A DNA stretch of 64,000 nt. Origin: Otis tarda (Eukaryota; Chordata; Aves; Otidiformes; Otididae). A program made the position numbers and the translations under genes. The DNA lies in contig CM048554.1 of assembly GCA_026413225.1 (NCBI GenBank), positions 52,131,963 through 52,195,962 of the forward strand. The letters are read 5' to 3'. The notes beneath the pieces are model-generated. The model was not told where the DNA came from and did no database searches. It saw nothing but the letters and a program-made list of their open reading frames with translations. Shown here piece after piece: positions 14,251-26,400 of this stretch; positions within the stretch are counted from its first letter, which is position 1; each line of letters starts with the position of its first letter.

Positions 14251-14842
14251 AAATAAACGGCTTGATTTACGCCGATGCTGACACAGGGTTTCGCCAGCCT
14301 CCAAAACATCCGTGACTTGCGGACTCGGAGCTGTGCGGGAGGCGGGCCGACTCCTGGTAATGGGCGAGTCCCTGCGGCAACCCGCTCGCCAGGCTGCAGC
14401 AGGCGCCAGCAGCACCCCCGTGGGCCCGTCCCGCGTCTCTCACGCAGGGGGTTTGGGGCTTCTCAGGCGACCGACTCCCGAGCCCCGCTGGCCTCCTCCT
14501 GCCCCTCCCCAGGCTGAAGGATGCGCAGACCCAGGGGCAGTGGGACGCCCCTTCCCCTCCCGTCGGCCTCCCTCACGAAGCAGCACACCTGCCCCGGCCC
14601 ACTTCACCTCGGGCACGGGGACAGCGCGCCCCTCACTACCGGCCCCCACCCCGGCGCCACCCGCGTTTGCCGCGCCCGCCCGCACCGCCCCGGCGCGGCG
14701 CTTCCTGCGGCGCGGGGCGGTGGAGCCTGGCCGGCGGGGCCGGGCCCGGCGGGGCGGGGGCGGGGAGGAGGAGGGGACGGGACAGCCGGGGAAGGGAGCG
14801 TGGGGCAGCGGCGGCGGGAGGAGGAGTCGGTGCCGCCGCCGG

Positions 14843-14893
14843 ATGCTGCGAGGAGGTGCCGCGGCCCCCCTGCGCTGCCGGCCGCTCACCTGA
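14843..14893 (+). other. Second candidate upstream ORF (16 codons)
   Basis: The ATG at 14843 opens a 16-codon frame rich in Arg, Ala and Leu that ends at TGA 14891-14893. It is relevant only if transcription starts further upstream. G at -3 is not present in a strong context, so leaky scanning is likely. Support is weaker than for the 14992 uORF. Confidence 0.3.
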
Positions 14894-14991
14894 GCGGGCA
14901 GGAGGAGGAGCCGGCGGCCGAGCTGCGCGAAGCCCGGCGGCGGCGAGGCGGGCAGGAGCGCGGAGGGTCGGTCGACCGGGCGGGCGAGGCC

Positions 14992-15009
14992 ATGGCGCCG
15001 GGCGCTTAG
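14992..15009 (+). other. Upstream ORF (5 codons) in the presumed 5' UTR
   Basis: An ATG at 14992 has G at -3 and G at +4 (GGCCATGG), a strong Kozak match. It encodes MAPGA and stops at TAG 15007-15009, 150 nt before the MARK1 ATG. It lies in the same frame as MARK1, and no stop falls between 15010 and 15160. If the transcript starts upstream of 14992, this uORF would be met first and could lower MARK1 translation or require reinitiation. Its inclusion in the mRNA is inferred. Confidence 0.5.
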
Positions 15010-15159
15010 CGGGGCCGGCAGCGCGGCAGGAGGCCCGCGTCCCGCCGTGTGCGCCCGGCTGCCGGCGGGGGCAGCCGGCGGCCTCCGCCGCGGCCTAGGA
15101 GAAGCGGGCGGCCTTCCCCACAGTGCGCCGGGCGCGGCGCCGCCGCCGCGGCCCACAAG

Positions 15160-15210
15160 ATGTCCACTCGGACGCCGCTGCCCACCGTCAACGAGCGGGA
15201 CACGGAGAAC
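15160..15210 (+). CDS. MARK1: MARK1 coding exon 1
   Basis: Encodes residues 1-17, MSTRTPLPTVNERDTEN, ending in phase 0 at donor AAC|GTGAGT. The start ATG has A at -3 (CACAAGATGT), an adequate Kozak context. The family N-terminus MS(A/T)RTPLPTVNERDTEN is shared by MARK1 and MARK3; human MARK1 has Ala at position 3 where this sequence has Thr. The frame stays open upstream to TAG 15007-15009 but has no in-frame ATG there, so this is the natural start. Non-coding 5' UTR continues upstream within the CpG island. Confidence 0.97.
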
Positions 15211-18200
15211 GTGAGTGCCGCGCCCCTTCCCCCGCTCGCCCACCCCTCTGCGGCCGCCTCTCCCGGGCACCCGGCGGCGGCCCGGCCTCTCCTGCCGCCC
15301 AGGCCGAGTGCCCGAGGGGTGGGCGGGCCGCCGCCGACGTCCCCTCGCCCGGCGGATCGGGCCGGGCCGGCACCGCCGCCTGCCAGCGCCTCCGGCTCCT
15401 CCATGCGGCGCTGCCGGGGCGGGTCCGGCGCGCTGGGCTCCACGTCGCCCGGGCCTCCCGCAGGGTCGGCGGGCGGCTGCCGCCTCGCACGGCGGCCGGG
15501 GGACCCCTTCCACCCGTTGTTGGAGCGGGCAGGGCCGGGCCGGGCTGCCCTTATATGTACTTGGCTGGAGCCGGCGCGGGCAGTTGGCTTCGGTTCCCCG
15601 GCGGGGAGAGGCCTCGGGCCCCCGCGGGTTGCGGGGCGGGCTGCTCTAACCTCACGCATCCTCCACGCCCAGCTCCCCTCTGCCTGGGTCGGGTCACCCA
15701 CTCGTGGGCTTTCTGATTGCCTGGCACTCGGCCGCGTCTCGCCTTCAGGGATTCAGCCGTACTTGGTCTTTGTTTGGTTTGCGCCTCGAAGATGGTCCCC
15801 GGCGTTGCTGTTACTGTATTCCTTCCTCTGTTTTGCTTTGTGTTGTGTCGGAGGGAGGCTGTCGTCGTGTCCTTGGTACCTCCCGAGTTGATTGTTTGTA
15901 TCTTCCTTTGTGCTCCGTTTAAACATCTTTGCGCTCTTCCTCTGCTCCGCCCGGACTTGGTGGAGTAGAAGCACAGTGTTATTCTCCCTTGTGGTGGTCT
16001 TCTCGCAGAAATAACCAGTCTCGGCTACAATAGACTGTGTACCCAAGAAATAGTAAAATTTTGGCCTGTGTCTGGTCCTGTCCGTCCGTGGTAATTATTT
16101 AAATAGGCAGTGGTATGGGACCTGTGAAGTTTTAATCTTAGGTGAAGGGACCAATATTAAAAGAGGTATGTTTGGAATGTGTGCTAGGTATCGTCAGTTG
16201 CCTTTGGGAAGGTGGCAGAAGGCACAGGAGAGGAGAAAAAGGAATCAGACAAAATTGGACATGTGCAATCGCACCCAACTTCTGCTTGAGTGGAGAGTGA
16301 TCAGTAAGAAATGAAGGAAGATGGCCTAGTGGGTTGAAATGGGTAGAAGAAGATGCTTCTTTGTATTGCTTCAATCCTTAGAGGTTCTGGCCAACAGTAG
16401 GAGCTCCTGATGTTTGTTACTGTACAAGCCACAGCAGCAGTGTCTGCTGAAGAGGTTACTGAATTGTATGAAATGGAAAGTGAATATGAGAAGAGGATTT
16501 GGAAGATAAAGGTAACAGAAATAAGATAATATAGTTAAAGAAGTGAAACTCTCTAGCTTGGTGTAGCGATCTTTTAGTATCAGTCTCTCAGCGGAAGTTT
16601 AATTGACATAGCAATATCAGCCTGGTAGTAGTTAAAGCAAGTAGATATGTTTGGTCTGACCTTACTCTTCATGGACTGATGAGTCCTCTATTAGTGTCAG
16701 AACAAAAGATTGAGATTAGAATGAAAGTTTAGATTTCGTTAAATGACAAAGTCCAGGTTTGAGTGATAGATGTTACTCGTGAGTCACCATTTCAAATGTA
16801 TATCGGAATGTAGATGAGAGATAGATGACAGGAAGGGATAAGAAATATTTATGCCTATATCCAGTAATATAGCACATAAGACTTGCAAAGTACATTTACA
16901 CAAGGCAAATGTAAGTATTCTCAAAAGTCATCAAGTTCCATAGAATTAAAACTTCAATTAAAGTGTTAGGTCATTTAGAAATTATTATACTACTTTTGAA
17001 TGCTCTATTTTGACACCTAGATGTAAGTAAGGATTATTTTTTAAATTGTTATTATTTCAGAGAGTGTGTTTAGTATCTTAAAAAGAAAAAAAACAGGTTT
17101 GTACATGATAACAAAATCCTGAAAAATCTTGGTATAAATCTGTAACCTAATACTAATGGATATAATCCTCAAATTAGATAAACAATAAAGAGATGTGTCG
17201 TAGTAAGTTTCCAAATCCGCACAAAGTAATTCTAGTGCTGTCATTAATATGGCGTCATCTGGGTTTTGGAGCAGAGATCTCAAGGAGGTTGTCACTGCTG
17301 CGCGCTGGGGAGCCTCAGGAAGCCCTCTCTGGTACCTGTGGTCTCCCTTACATAAGACCTTTTGCTGAAGTGGCAAATGTGGGATGGAGGAGGAGGTGGT
17401 CTGTTGCTGACTTCCTGAACAGCAGCATTCCTTTATTTAAAATGGATTCTGTCAGGGTGAGATGAGACTCTTAATTTACTTTTAATGTGCTTCCTCCTGC
17501 TAATAAACACTAATGGACTGGGGTAGTGTTTATGCTGATGAGTCTTGATGCACAAAGTTTAGCTAGTAAGCTCTGGGTAACTGAGGTGGTAAGAAGTTGC
17601 AAGTAAAGGGGGCAGTTATTGGAAAGAGTGAGGAGTTAAGGAGCAGCCTAGGTATGAGTGTTTTTGGCCTGGTAAATAAAATAATCTTTGTAGTGCATAT
17701 TTCTAAGTATGTATATTAGCGAAGCTCTCCCAAGTTCTGCAGCTAATGGTGATCTTCAGGAGAGTGCTCTTTTCTTCCATCTTGTACGCGTGGCCATCTC
17801 GGCCATGTTGCTCCATTGTGCGACTCTCAAAGAACACACTGTAGCTCTGTATCTCAGAGAGAGTTGATTGATGGTTCTGCGTACAAACCTATGTATGTGT
17901 CCAGCTGTGCTTTGCACGTGGCGTGATGTCGTTACATGAAATCATGGAGAACTACTCTACCATCCGCTGTCTCTTGGCAGCTGCTTTCAGTGCTCTTTTA
18001 AAATAGAAAATGAATAAAATTTCTTTTCTCAGTGACTATGCAAGCATGGGTTCTGTCATTTGAAAACAAAAAAAATTGTAGTGATTGGATATAGCACCTG
18101 TCGTAAGAATATACATTCCTTGAGGAATTATGGGAGTTCCTGGTGGGATGGGTGAAAAATGTGCATGTTTCCATAATTATTTGTGCCTTTTATCTCACAG

Positions 18201-20382
18201 CATCCTTTGAAAGTAGCCTAAAAGGGGTAAGGTCATGCAGCAGATTACTTGATAAGGTCTTATCAGAAAGCTGGAATGAAAGGTACAAGGACTGCCGACA
18301 ACGGACAAACAACAGGTGGAGGGAAACAGTGGTTGTGAAACAGTATAACTGATAGGTTTATAGAAATTCATGCCCTTTTTTTAAAAAAAAAATCCTTTTT
18401 GCTATTGTTTATGTCTCCCAATGCTATGTTTAACTTTTCTAGCCTATATCCATAAATATTTTTCATTGGAAATGTAATTTCTATTTAATGAAAGGTATGT
18501 TTAACAAAACAAAGTAGAATATGATTGTCAAACACTTATTCCCATTGAATGTTTTATTGGGAAACCTGGGGAAAGTACAGTAAAGATTATTTTCATGCCT
18601 ATTACTGGGTTTGGTTTTTTGTCAAGTGAGGGGTAAGAGTAGTAGTCAAAATAAAAATTTTCCTGAGTTTTGATTTTGTACATGTAACTCTACAGCTTCC
18701 TCTCGATACATTTTACATAGGCTGTGGTAAGTAATGTTTCAGTGCAAACACTTGCAGTTAGGGTTAGTTTGGGTAAACTGAGCTTCCTTCCCATCTCTGC
18801 TGAGGCTGGAAGAGGAGAGGGACAGGGATCAAAAGCTTTGAGCTAGAGTAACTCTCTTGTTTCCATTGAGCTGGTATTAATTGAGGAAAGGGGGGCTTTT
18901 ATGTTTTTCCCTTCATATTGTATTGTATAATGTAATTAAATTGGGGAATGGTTTTCCTGAATTAAGGCAAAAGAAAGGAATTATGTTGGTATTATGTTCT
19001 CTGGGATGTTCTGGGGAGCTCTCTATAAGAAGAGACTCATGGAGATTCAACAGTCAACTGTATAGTATTTGCTTTAGTAAAATTAGTACAGAAGAGAATG
19101 CTGTAGTTTTGCTTTTTCTGACATAAGGCCCTCTTAGTCTGGTGTAAGAATACTTTTTTTTTTTTCTATAGGAAGTGCAATGTAGTCTTTTGAAGGCATT
19201 ACTATTATTTGTGAAGGTATTACTGTTTATTTGTGTTGTGGTTTCACCCATCTAGCTACGTTTTAAGGAATTGTTTTACTTTGTACTTTTCAGACACATA
19301 AAAGTTGGTTAATTCTGCTGCAGAGATGTTTACGACAGAAGAAGAAACAAACAAAGCAGGAGTACTGGATGATAACACTGGCCAGGGTTGAGAAGGAATG
19401 TGGGAATTGTGTTTTGCCTTACCTAGCCAGTGCTGTATGGGAATGATTAAGAGATGTCATGGCAGAGGGATTTTTAAGGAAAGATAATAGTGACCTATGA
19501 TCATGTGATTTGCTTCATTATCATACAAATAATTATAATTTTGACATGCACACTCATTTGGAGGCTAGCAAGGAAAGAATTATGTCTCAGATGCCAGCTA
19601 AAGTGGGTGTGGTTAAGGATGACTTTCTGATAGCGGAGGCAAGTAGACAGCTGTGTTTTAAAGAGGGAAAAAATATAGGGCAAGAGATAAGAGGGTGGAA
19701 TGAGTGGTGAGGTTGGGGTAATAACAATTATACCGTGTTTAATTTCTTTCTGCTTTTTTTTTCTTCTGGATCTGCTTCTGCACAATAAGAACACATGGTT
19801 TTGATTTGGACAGAGGGGGCGTGGGAGAAAGTATCTGACAAGAATTCTTTCGTTCAGTGCCTTAAGCAGAAGAATGGCCTAGTTTCCAAGCCTTATGGGT
19901 TCAAGAGTACAGCTGTGTCTTTCTTATCCACAGGAGATGGGCTTTAGCAAAGTGGAGAATGCCTGTGTTTTTTCCTTGTGAGATTATTTTTCTTGATCGT
20001 AAATACACCATTAGGTCGTATGTTTGTTTGAATGGTAAGAACAGGGTATGTTGTTCTAATCTTATTTCGAAGGTTTGTGTTTTCTCTATATAAACTGTTT
20101 TGCTATGGTTCAGGTCTTGAACGAGCTCCTACGTTGTGAGGTAAAACACATATTTAGCTAGAGCATTATGCATGGAGAGAGCCAGGTTCATTTGTTATGA
20201 AGTATGTTATCCATTTTGAAGTTAACCTTCCATGTGAAACATAGAAAGGCATGGGACAGGTGATACAGATGTTTAGTTTCATTTTCCTTCTGTAAAGAGA
20301 AATGTTTTGGAACAAATGAGTGAAAACATAGTTTCACGCTTCAGTGTTCTTTCTAGGCATCATAAAAGAGTAAAAGGTAAAG
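15211..20382 (+). other. MARK1: MARK1 intron 1, proximal part
   Basis: Intron 1 begins GTGAGTGCCG and stays GC-rich until about 15750, after which the DNA is AT-rich. No internal exon, RNA gene or mobile-element end is recognisable here. A 90-codon open frame around 17193-17465 has no family resemblance I know. First introns of this kind often hold enhancers, but none can be identified by eye. Confidence 0.7.
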
Positions 20383-20481
20383 CCTGATCCAGTTGGAGAT
20401 GTCTCTGCTCCTTGCAGGGAGGTTGGACTAGATGACTTTAAAGGTCCCCTCCAACCCTAACCATTCTATGATTCTATGATA
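20383..20481 (+). mobile_element. Short CR1 LINE 3' end in MARK1 intron 1
   Basis: About 100 bases matching the last segment of CR1. It starts in the CCTGATCCAGTTGGAGATG motif, runs through GGTTGGACTAGATGAC and the polypyrimidine-rich GGTCCCCTCCAACCCTAACC, and ends in ATTCTATGATTCTATGAT. It is heavily 5'-truncated, typical of CR1 insertions, and has no coding capacity. It lies in the same orientation as MARK1. Confidence 0.93.
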
Positions 20482-23400
20482 TAGTGTTAAAGTTCAGAAA
20501 GGGTTAATGCAGTTTGATTGTACTTCTTGTTTCATTTCATACTTCATAGGTAAACATAGTTAGATTGTTTGTGGTTGGCATTCTGAAAACTGTACTTACA
20601 TGGTCAGTGGAGTTAAACACTGAGCTACAACAAGGAGATTCCATGGAGCCTTGTTGTTGGTGGGGTCTCTACCATGATATTTTTCTGATCATGTGGACCT
20701 GCTGTTTGTATTAAGATAGCTTTTTAAATTTTTCTAACTCTGCACTTAAAATGTTTTAATTGACAGTAAAGGCAGGATTCCCCTCCCTCCCCCCAGCACC
20801 CAATTATATTTGGAAATTAATGTTTCTACGATAAATGTGGTAAGTTTCTACCATCATAATTGCTGCTGTTTAGCAGAAGGAGCTCCTGCTAACTTCTAAT
20901 TGATATCAATAGTTTAAACACAGAAAAAGTACTAACTTCATATTTCTTTTAAGTGCAGATAACAGCAATTTCTGTAAAATTATGTTCCAATCAGTGATTT
21001 GTATTTGCACTTGCAGAGTTTTTTTTCTTGTTTGCAGAATGTAATATAGATATCTTGCTGATGTTTGAGAGGGAACTTTAAATACTGTTTTCCAGTAGTG
21101 CAGATTCATTGAGAAACTGTCCTGTAAAAGGGAGAGATTATTTTATTATTAATGTGGAGCTAGAAATCTGTAGTGCAACTAAAGCCCTAAGATTTCTTAC
21201 AAACTGACCTACTAACAACTTGTGAGTTTGAGCAAACTTTTCAAATGTTGTGTATCAGAGAGAGAAAGCACTTTATCGCTTCTGTTTAGATACGATCTTT
21301 TAGTAGCTTCAAACTTTTTTTTTTTTTTAATATACATTTACAATCTGTGCTGTTCTTCAGGTTAAATATACTACTTTTAGTTGCTGTGGACAGTGACGCG
21401 TTTCAGACTTAGCTTATTTGTGTTGTGGTCATGACACAATCTATTAGGTTTTTTGTTGTTGGAAACACAATGCTTGCTTTTTCTAGTGGTTTGGTGGTGG
21501 GTTTTTTTGTGTGTGTGTCTTTTTTTTTTTTTTTTTTTTTTTTCTTTTAATCTTCCTGGAATTTCAGAATCACCAAAATTTTTTTTGAGACTTCACAGTG
21601 TTTTCTGGGTCTTCATTCTCGAATGCTTACTCCCCTCTAGGTAGTGGTAAATTAAGATGAAATGTTCTCCACAGTTGAATGTTTTTGAAAACAACTGTGA
21701 AAGCAGGAAAGTTCCAACAAAACATTCACATCGTTCTGTGTAATGAATATAATGCAACTGAATCTGAGTTTTAATAATAAGCTCTTTGTCCACATCAACT
21801 ACCAAGCCTGTTTAATTGTTAACATTTTTCAACCTTTTTCACATTCTAAATTGACTTTTTTATGTCTTCTCTCTGCTCAGTGCTAAACTGGGCTTTAAAT
21901 TGGGCCAACTGTATTTCAACAGAGAAATAAAATGTCTCCTTTTTTGTTTTTCTGTGAATAACTTAGTAAAATAATAAAATCAAAGGATTGCTGAGATCTC
22001 AAAGTCAGTTTAAGATGTCATAGCTGTATGTGATGATGCAGCTTAGACAGTTTTGATGAGCATTCTAGTTAATCTAAGGTTAAAAATTCCAAAAGGATAA
22101 GATGGTCCTTGTTCTTAAGGCAGATTTCCCTGTGCTTGTTTCATCTTATTTTTTCTAAGTAGCAACGAAACACACTATAGCTATCAGTAAAGCTTTAAGG
22201 CAGAAGCATTGGAAAGTACTCTGCTTATCATAATCCTGCTTCTTTTTGAACTGAGGTGGTAGTTGGAAGAAAAAGTTTGGTGGTTTGGTTTTTGGTTGTT
22301 TGGTTTCTGGTTTGTTTTTTGGTTTGTTTTTTTTTGTTGTTGTTGTTGTTTTTTTTTCTCCAAGATGAGCGTTTTGTCAGGGATTTCTTTATGTATGCTT
22401 TCAAAGAAAAGACCAACTTATGCTGAAAGACATATGCTCGCAGTTGTAGTAAGGCATCTGCACAGTTAAACTCTGCTGGGCTATAGTTAACCTCTAAAGC
22501 AATGAACAGAACATGGTCATGGAGCAGTACCATGGCTTAGGTTGTCATGACTGATCAATAGAGCGCATTTATGTAAAACCCAAAAGCACAGGTTTTCTGT
22601 GCGTCTCTGTAGAATGGAAGATCATTATATTACTCTAAAATTCTTCACCTTATCAGGGCAGCTGGTCAACAGTTAATTTACATCACTTAAATAATTGTGA
22701 AAGCAGGCTCTCTTCTGCTGGAATGAATGCATCATCTGTGTGTTTTCAAATTCTCATATTCTGTTGTTTGTTGTATATGGATCCGGGATAAAGTAATTGT
22801 TCTTCTTTTATCTTGCCATTTCTATGCTTATGAGACACCTGAAGTGTAAGCTGTGGATGTCACAATGAGAAGGGGTCTGCACTCCACTTACTTGGTCAGC
22901 ATTAACATGATTTACGATCAAGATCACTTTTGTAAAGACTCCTGTTCAAGATTTAAGCACTCAGTACCTATGATTCCTGGCCCTTTATGTGCAAACTGTT
23001 TCAAGTTTGCAACATTTTATAAAAATGTAAGATGTTCTAGAAATCTACATTCATAATACAATAATACAACATGTTTTGGAAAAAGGATTATTTTTCTTCA
23101 CATTTCTTCAAAAGACTGGTAATATATCAGAAAGAGGACTTCTGGTTACAATAAGCCTTAGCCAGTTTCTTTGTTTTAATTTCTAAGCTGTGTACAAAAT
23201 CTAAAGAAGCACTTGTGAGAGAGAAAAAAAAAGGCAGTAAAACATTCTGTAAATTATTCAGTGATTTTGAATGCCTGGTACATATAATAACGTGGTATGT
23301 GTGTTCATAGTCCTAATGATTTCTTAGGTAAGGACTGATAAACATAGTTGAGTTACACTGAAGAGAGAATGAAACACGTTCATGACTGCAGATCAGTGTC

Positions 23401-26400
23401 TGCCTCGTTCACCCTGACCCTAACGGTGTGTTGGCAGCAAGTAGAATAGTAGCCCTGGATTCTATTTAAACACATGGCCTGTAGAATTCACAAAAGCGGC
23501 AAAATAAGACATGTTAATCAGAAGAGAGAATGACATCCAGACTTAGGAAATATATTAATTGATTGACATGAGGAGCTTTGTCCAGTTGTGTTGCAGAATT
23601 GTGTTTTAAACATACGTAGTTGTGATACAGATAGCTTGAATAATAGGACAGAACTTCATTTCACCTCTGATAAAAGCACTTGTGTTGTACATGGATGTTC
23701 GTGTAGCTGAACATACAGAGATAGCCCATGGCAGTCTTTTGCAAGAGTGGATAATGATAATATTACTGGTGACAAAGTCTAATTGCTTTTGTATTATAAA
23801 GTAATAGTAGTGCATATTAACTTTTAAAATCTCAAGCAGAGACAAAATTAGGCAAGATTGTTAGGGAGAAGTGATATCTTTAATGTGCTTGGAGAAAATA
23901 GATTAGATTTGGCTAGATTAGGCTCTAGCAGGGCTTGCTATAAAGGCTCCTGCCCAAGGCTAACCTCGTGGTAAAACCTGTAGTGCCTCTGCTCCGTCAT
24001 GCTTCTGTAGGAGGACCCACGCCTTACTCATGATGCAGTAAAACACGCACCTTCTTGTAAGTGGAGGCACAGCCTTAGTCACTGCGATAGAGTGCTATTT
24101 TTGCCTCTCTCGGAAGCTTTCCTCTCGGCTTCCTCCTTTCCCCACTGTTGGTTCTTATCTTTTCCATCTTAACCCAATGCTTAGGAAGAAAGCAAAAGAG
24201 AAATAAAGTAAAACATCTTTTACGTGTCTCCAAGCAGCCCCCTTTTCCAGAGGGGAAAGGCTATTTATTTGTAATCTTAATGTTAAAGGTTATCACAGAG
24301 GCCATTTTTCTTATTTAGTCCCTCAGATATTTGCCTAATTTCATTTTAAACCTGGTGATAGTCTATAACCTGCCCTCACAGCAGCTTTAACCTTACATAC
24401 TTCCCAATATCTGTCTTACTGAGATTCCATTTACCCATGTTCATCAAGCTGCTGGCCATTTAATACCTGTAATTTCCTATCTTATCACATTCTTGCCCCC
24501 TCCACCTTGTTTTTCCCCCACATTTTGCTTACTAATGTGCTTTTGTGCTTGAGCTTGCATACTTGTTGCCAACTTCCTTATGCTTCTCACTCTTTCTGGG
24601 ACCTTTTCCAGTTTTGCTCATTTAATGACATAAGCAAAACCAATACAAAGCTTTACTAAAGCTGTGTAGCTGTAGCTCCTGTTTATCCTTAAAGTAGGAT
24701 CCTTTTGTATGAATCCCAAGGAGCATTTTAGTATGGGAATATTCTAAATGGTAAAGCTAAAGGGAATGAAGAAATGCTTTGCTGTGGGTGGGTCAGGGGG
24801 CCTTGTTTGTTTGGGGGGCTCTTTAAATTATTAGCAAAAAGGATTGTTACAACTTTAAATATTTGTCAGTTACACTATGTTTTCCTCACTCTACATTTTC
24901 TTCCCTGTCCCCCCCTAGTAAAGTTGCTATACTTTCTTCTCTCACATAACAGCAGAGACTAACCAAAGCTTTGTAATGATTACTTATAAAGGACATACAA
25001 TTTTATAATGCTTTTTTTTGTAAAGAGAGATTTTTCATCATAAACTCAGTAGATATGCGAGGAATTTAATGTTTGAGAGCTGCAGAGTTAGGGAAGCGAA
25101 GTGTAGGGTGTACCGCAGTACGCGTAGCAGCAGTGTAAATTACTTACTTGTGCTTAAACAGTAAATATCTGAAATTCCTTTTGAGAGTGCATGCTTGGCT
25201 TCAGTTGTATCTAAGTATCTTTCTGATTCTTAGAAGTTTCTGTCATTACTTAAAATAAGCAGAGGCATAGCTCAAAAATTCAGAGAATCTTGTGCATTAA
25301 GAAGAGTCTGATTTTTGCCATGGAAATTACCTTAGCCTGTTAAATGCTACATTGAGCTCTTAGAGAGGATATGGTTGTTTTCCACAAATGGTTTACATGT
25401 GTAATGTATTTACTCATATCTTTATTCGAGATAATATTATGGATTGAAGGTAATAGAATTCTTTAAAGCATTTGGGTTTTTATTTAGCAATTTTTTTTCC
25501 AACAGTAATCAGATTTTCTTCCTTCTGCAATTATTACAGAAAGGACTGTCTACCAGTGGTTAAAAAAAAAAACAGGAAAAATGTCATTACTTGGTGAAAG
25601 ATTAAAATAGTATTTTTCTCCTTAAGATCAGACTCCAGAAGGAATAACAATTGTAATCATTCAATACAATGAGATGTATACAGAAAATATTAATAATACT
25701 ACCTCTCAGTAGTCTTTACCAGACTACTCTATTTATAATAGCTTTTCAAATTAGCTTTTCTTAATTTGATATTAAATGAACAAGGCTGGCTGCTTTTTAG
25801 TTCTTTCTTCCAGTGATGGACATAAGATGCACAGGAACAAAGAAAATTTATGAAAGCACTTGACAATGAAACTCTTGCTCCATCTACTGCATAGTCCAGA
25901 GAAATCTTATCTACAGAAAGTTGGTATGAGCAATGAGGGTTGATCTAATATAGATGCTGGAATTAGTCAATGGAAGACATAATTGGTATTAGAGAATGCG
26001 TGCCTACAGCAGTGTTTGTAGACAGGGTAAGGGAAATCTAATCCCTCAACCTGTGCAAAGCAAAGTAGACCGATAAAATAAAAACTGCATGTAAAGGTCC
26101 TTTTGAAGGAAGTTATTCTTGCTTATCCAGTGATTGCAGAAGTATAGTGCTTATAGCAAAATCAAATTTTATGTTGTCTAAATACTATGAGATAAAATAT
26201 TGATTATTATTACTGCTTTTCTTGTTATTATTGTTGTGTGACCTTTTGTAAAACTTTATTTTGTATCATATACAAGGTTTTTCACTGTTACTCTTTAAGT
26301 CCATATCCTAGTGGTGTGTAATATTTTGTTTAAATAGAATTATTTTCAAAGTGAGTGGTGTCAAGCCTTCTGGAGTAGCATAGAAGAGACAAGCTAGGCT

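Larger units (their letters stand above)
14250..15750 (+). promoter_or_regulatory. MARK1: MARK1 CpG-island promoter and 5' UTR region
   Basis: About 1.5 kb of CpG-dense, very GC-rich DNA in an otherwise AT-rich window, ending shortly after exon 1. It holds clustered GC boxes, for example GGGGCGGGG at 14751-14759 and an overlapping GGGGGCGGGGAGG at 14757-14769, plus an ETS-like CTTCCTG near 14701. No convincing TATA box stands at a fixed distance from the start codon. This is the usual architecture of a TATA-less, dispersed-start vertebrate promoter. The transcription start cannot be fixed from sequence; it is inferred to lie within roughly 14500-15000. Long open frames on both strands here result from low stop-codon density in GC-rich DNA. 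Confidence 0.85.

Noticed and set aside
14440-15513. Long minus-strand open frame (357 codons) and several long plus-strand frames over the CpG island
   Set aside because: Composition is Pro/Arg/Ala/Gly in every frame, as expected from CpG-rich DNA with few stop codons. No domain is recognisable, and the region is explained by the MARK1 promoter and exon 1.
15049-15891. 280-codon frame beginning at a GTG, including MARK1 exon 1
   Set aside because: It runs through the clear exon 1 donor at 15211 into intron 1. The upstream part has no ATG, and the GTG context is weak (C at -3). The ATG at 15160 matches the family N-terminus exactly.
17193-17465. 90-codon frame in intron 1 that could be an alternative first exon
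   Set aside because: No family resemblance and no phase-compatible junction to exon 2 that I could justify. Transcript data would be needed.
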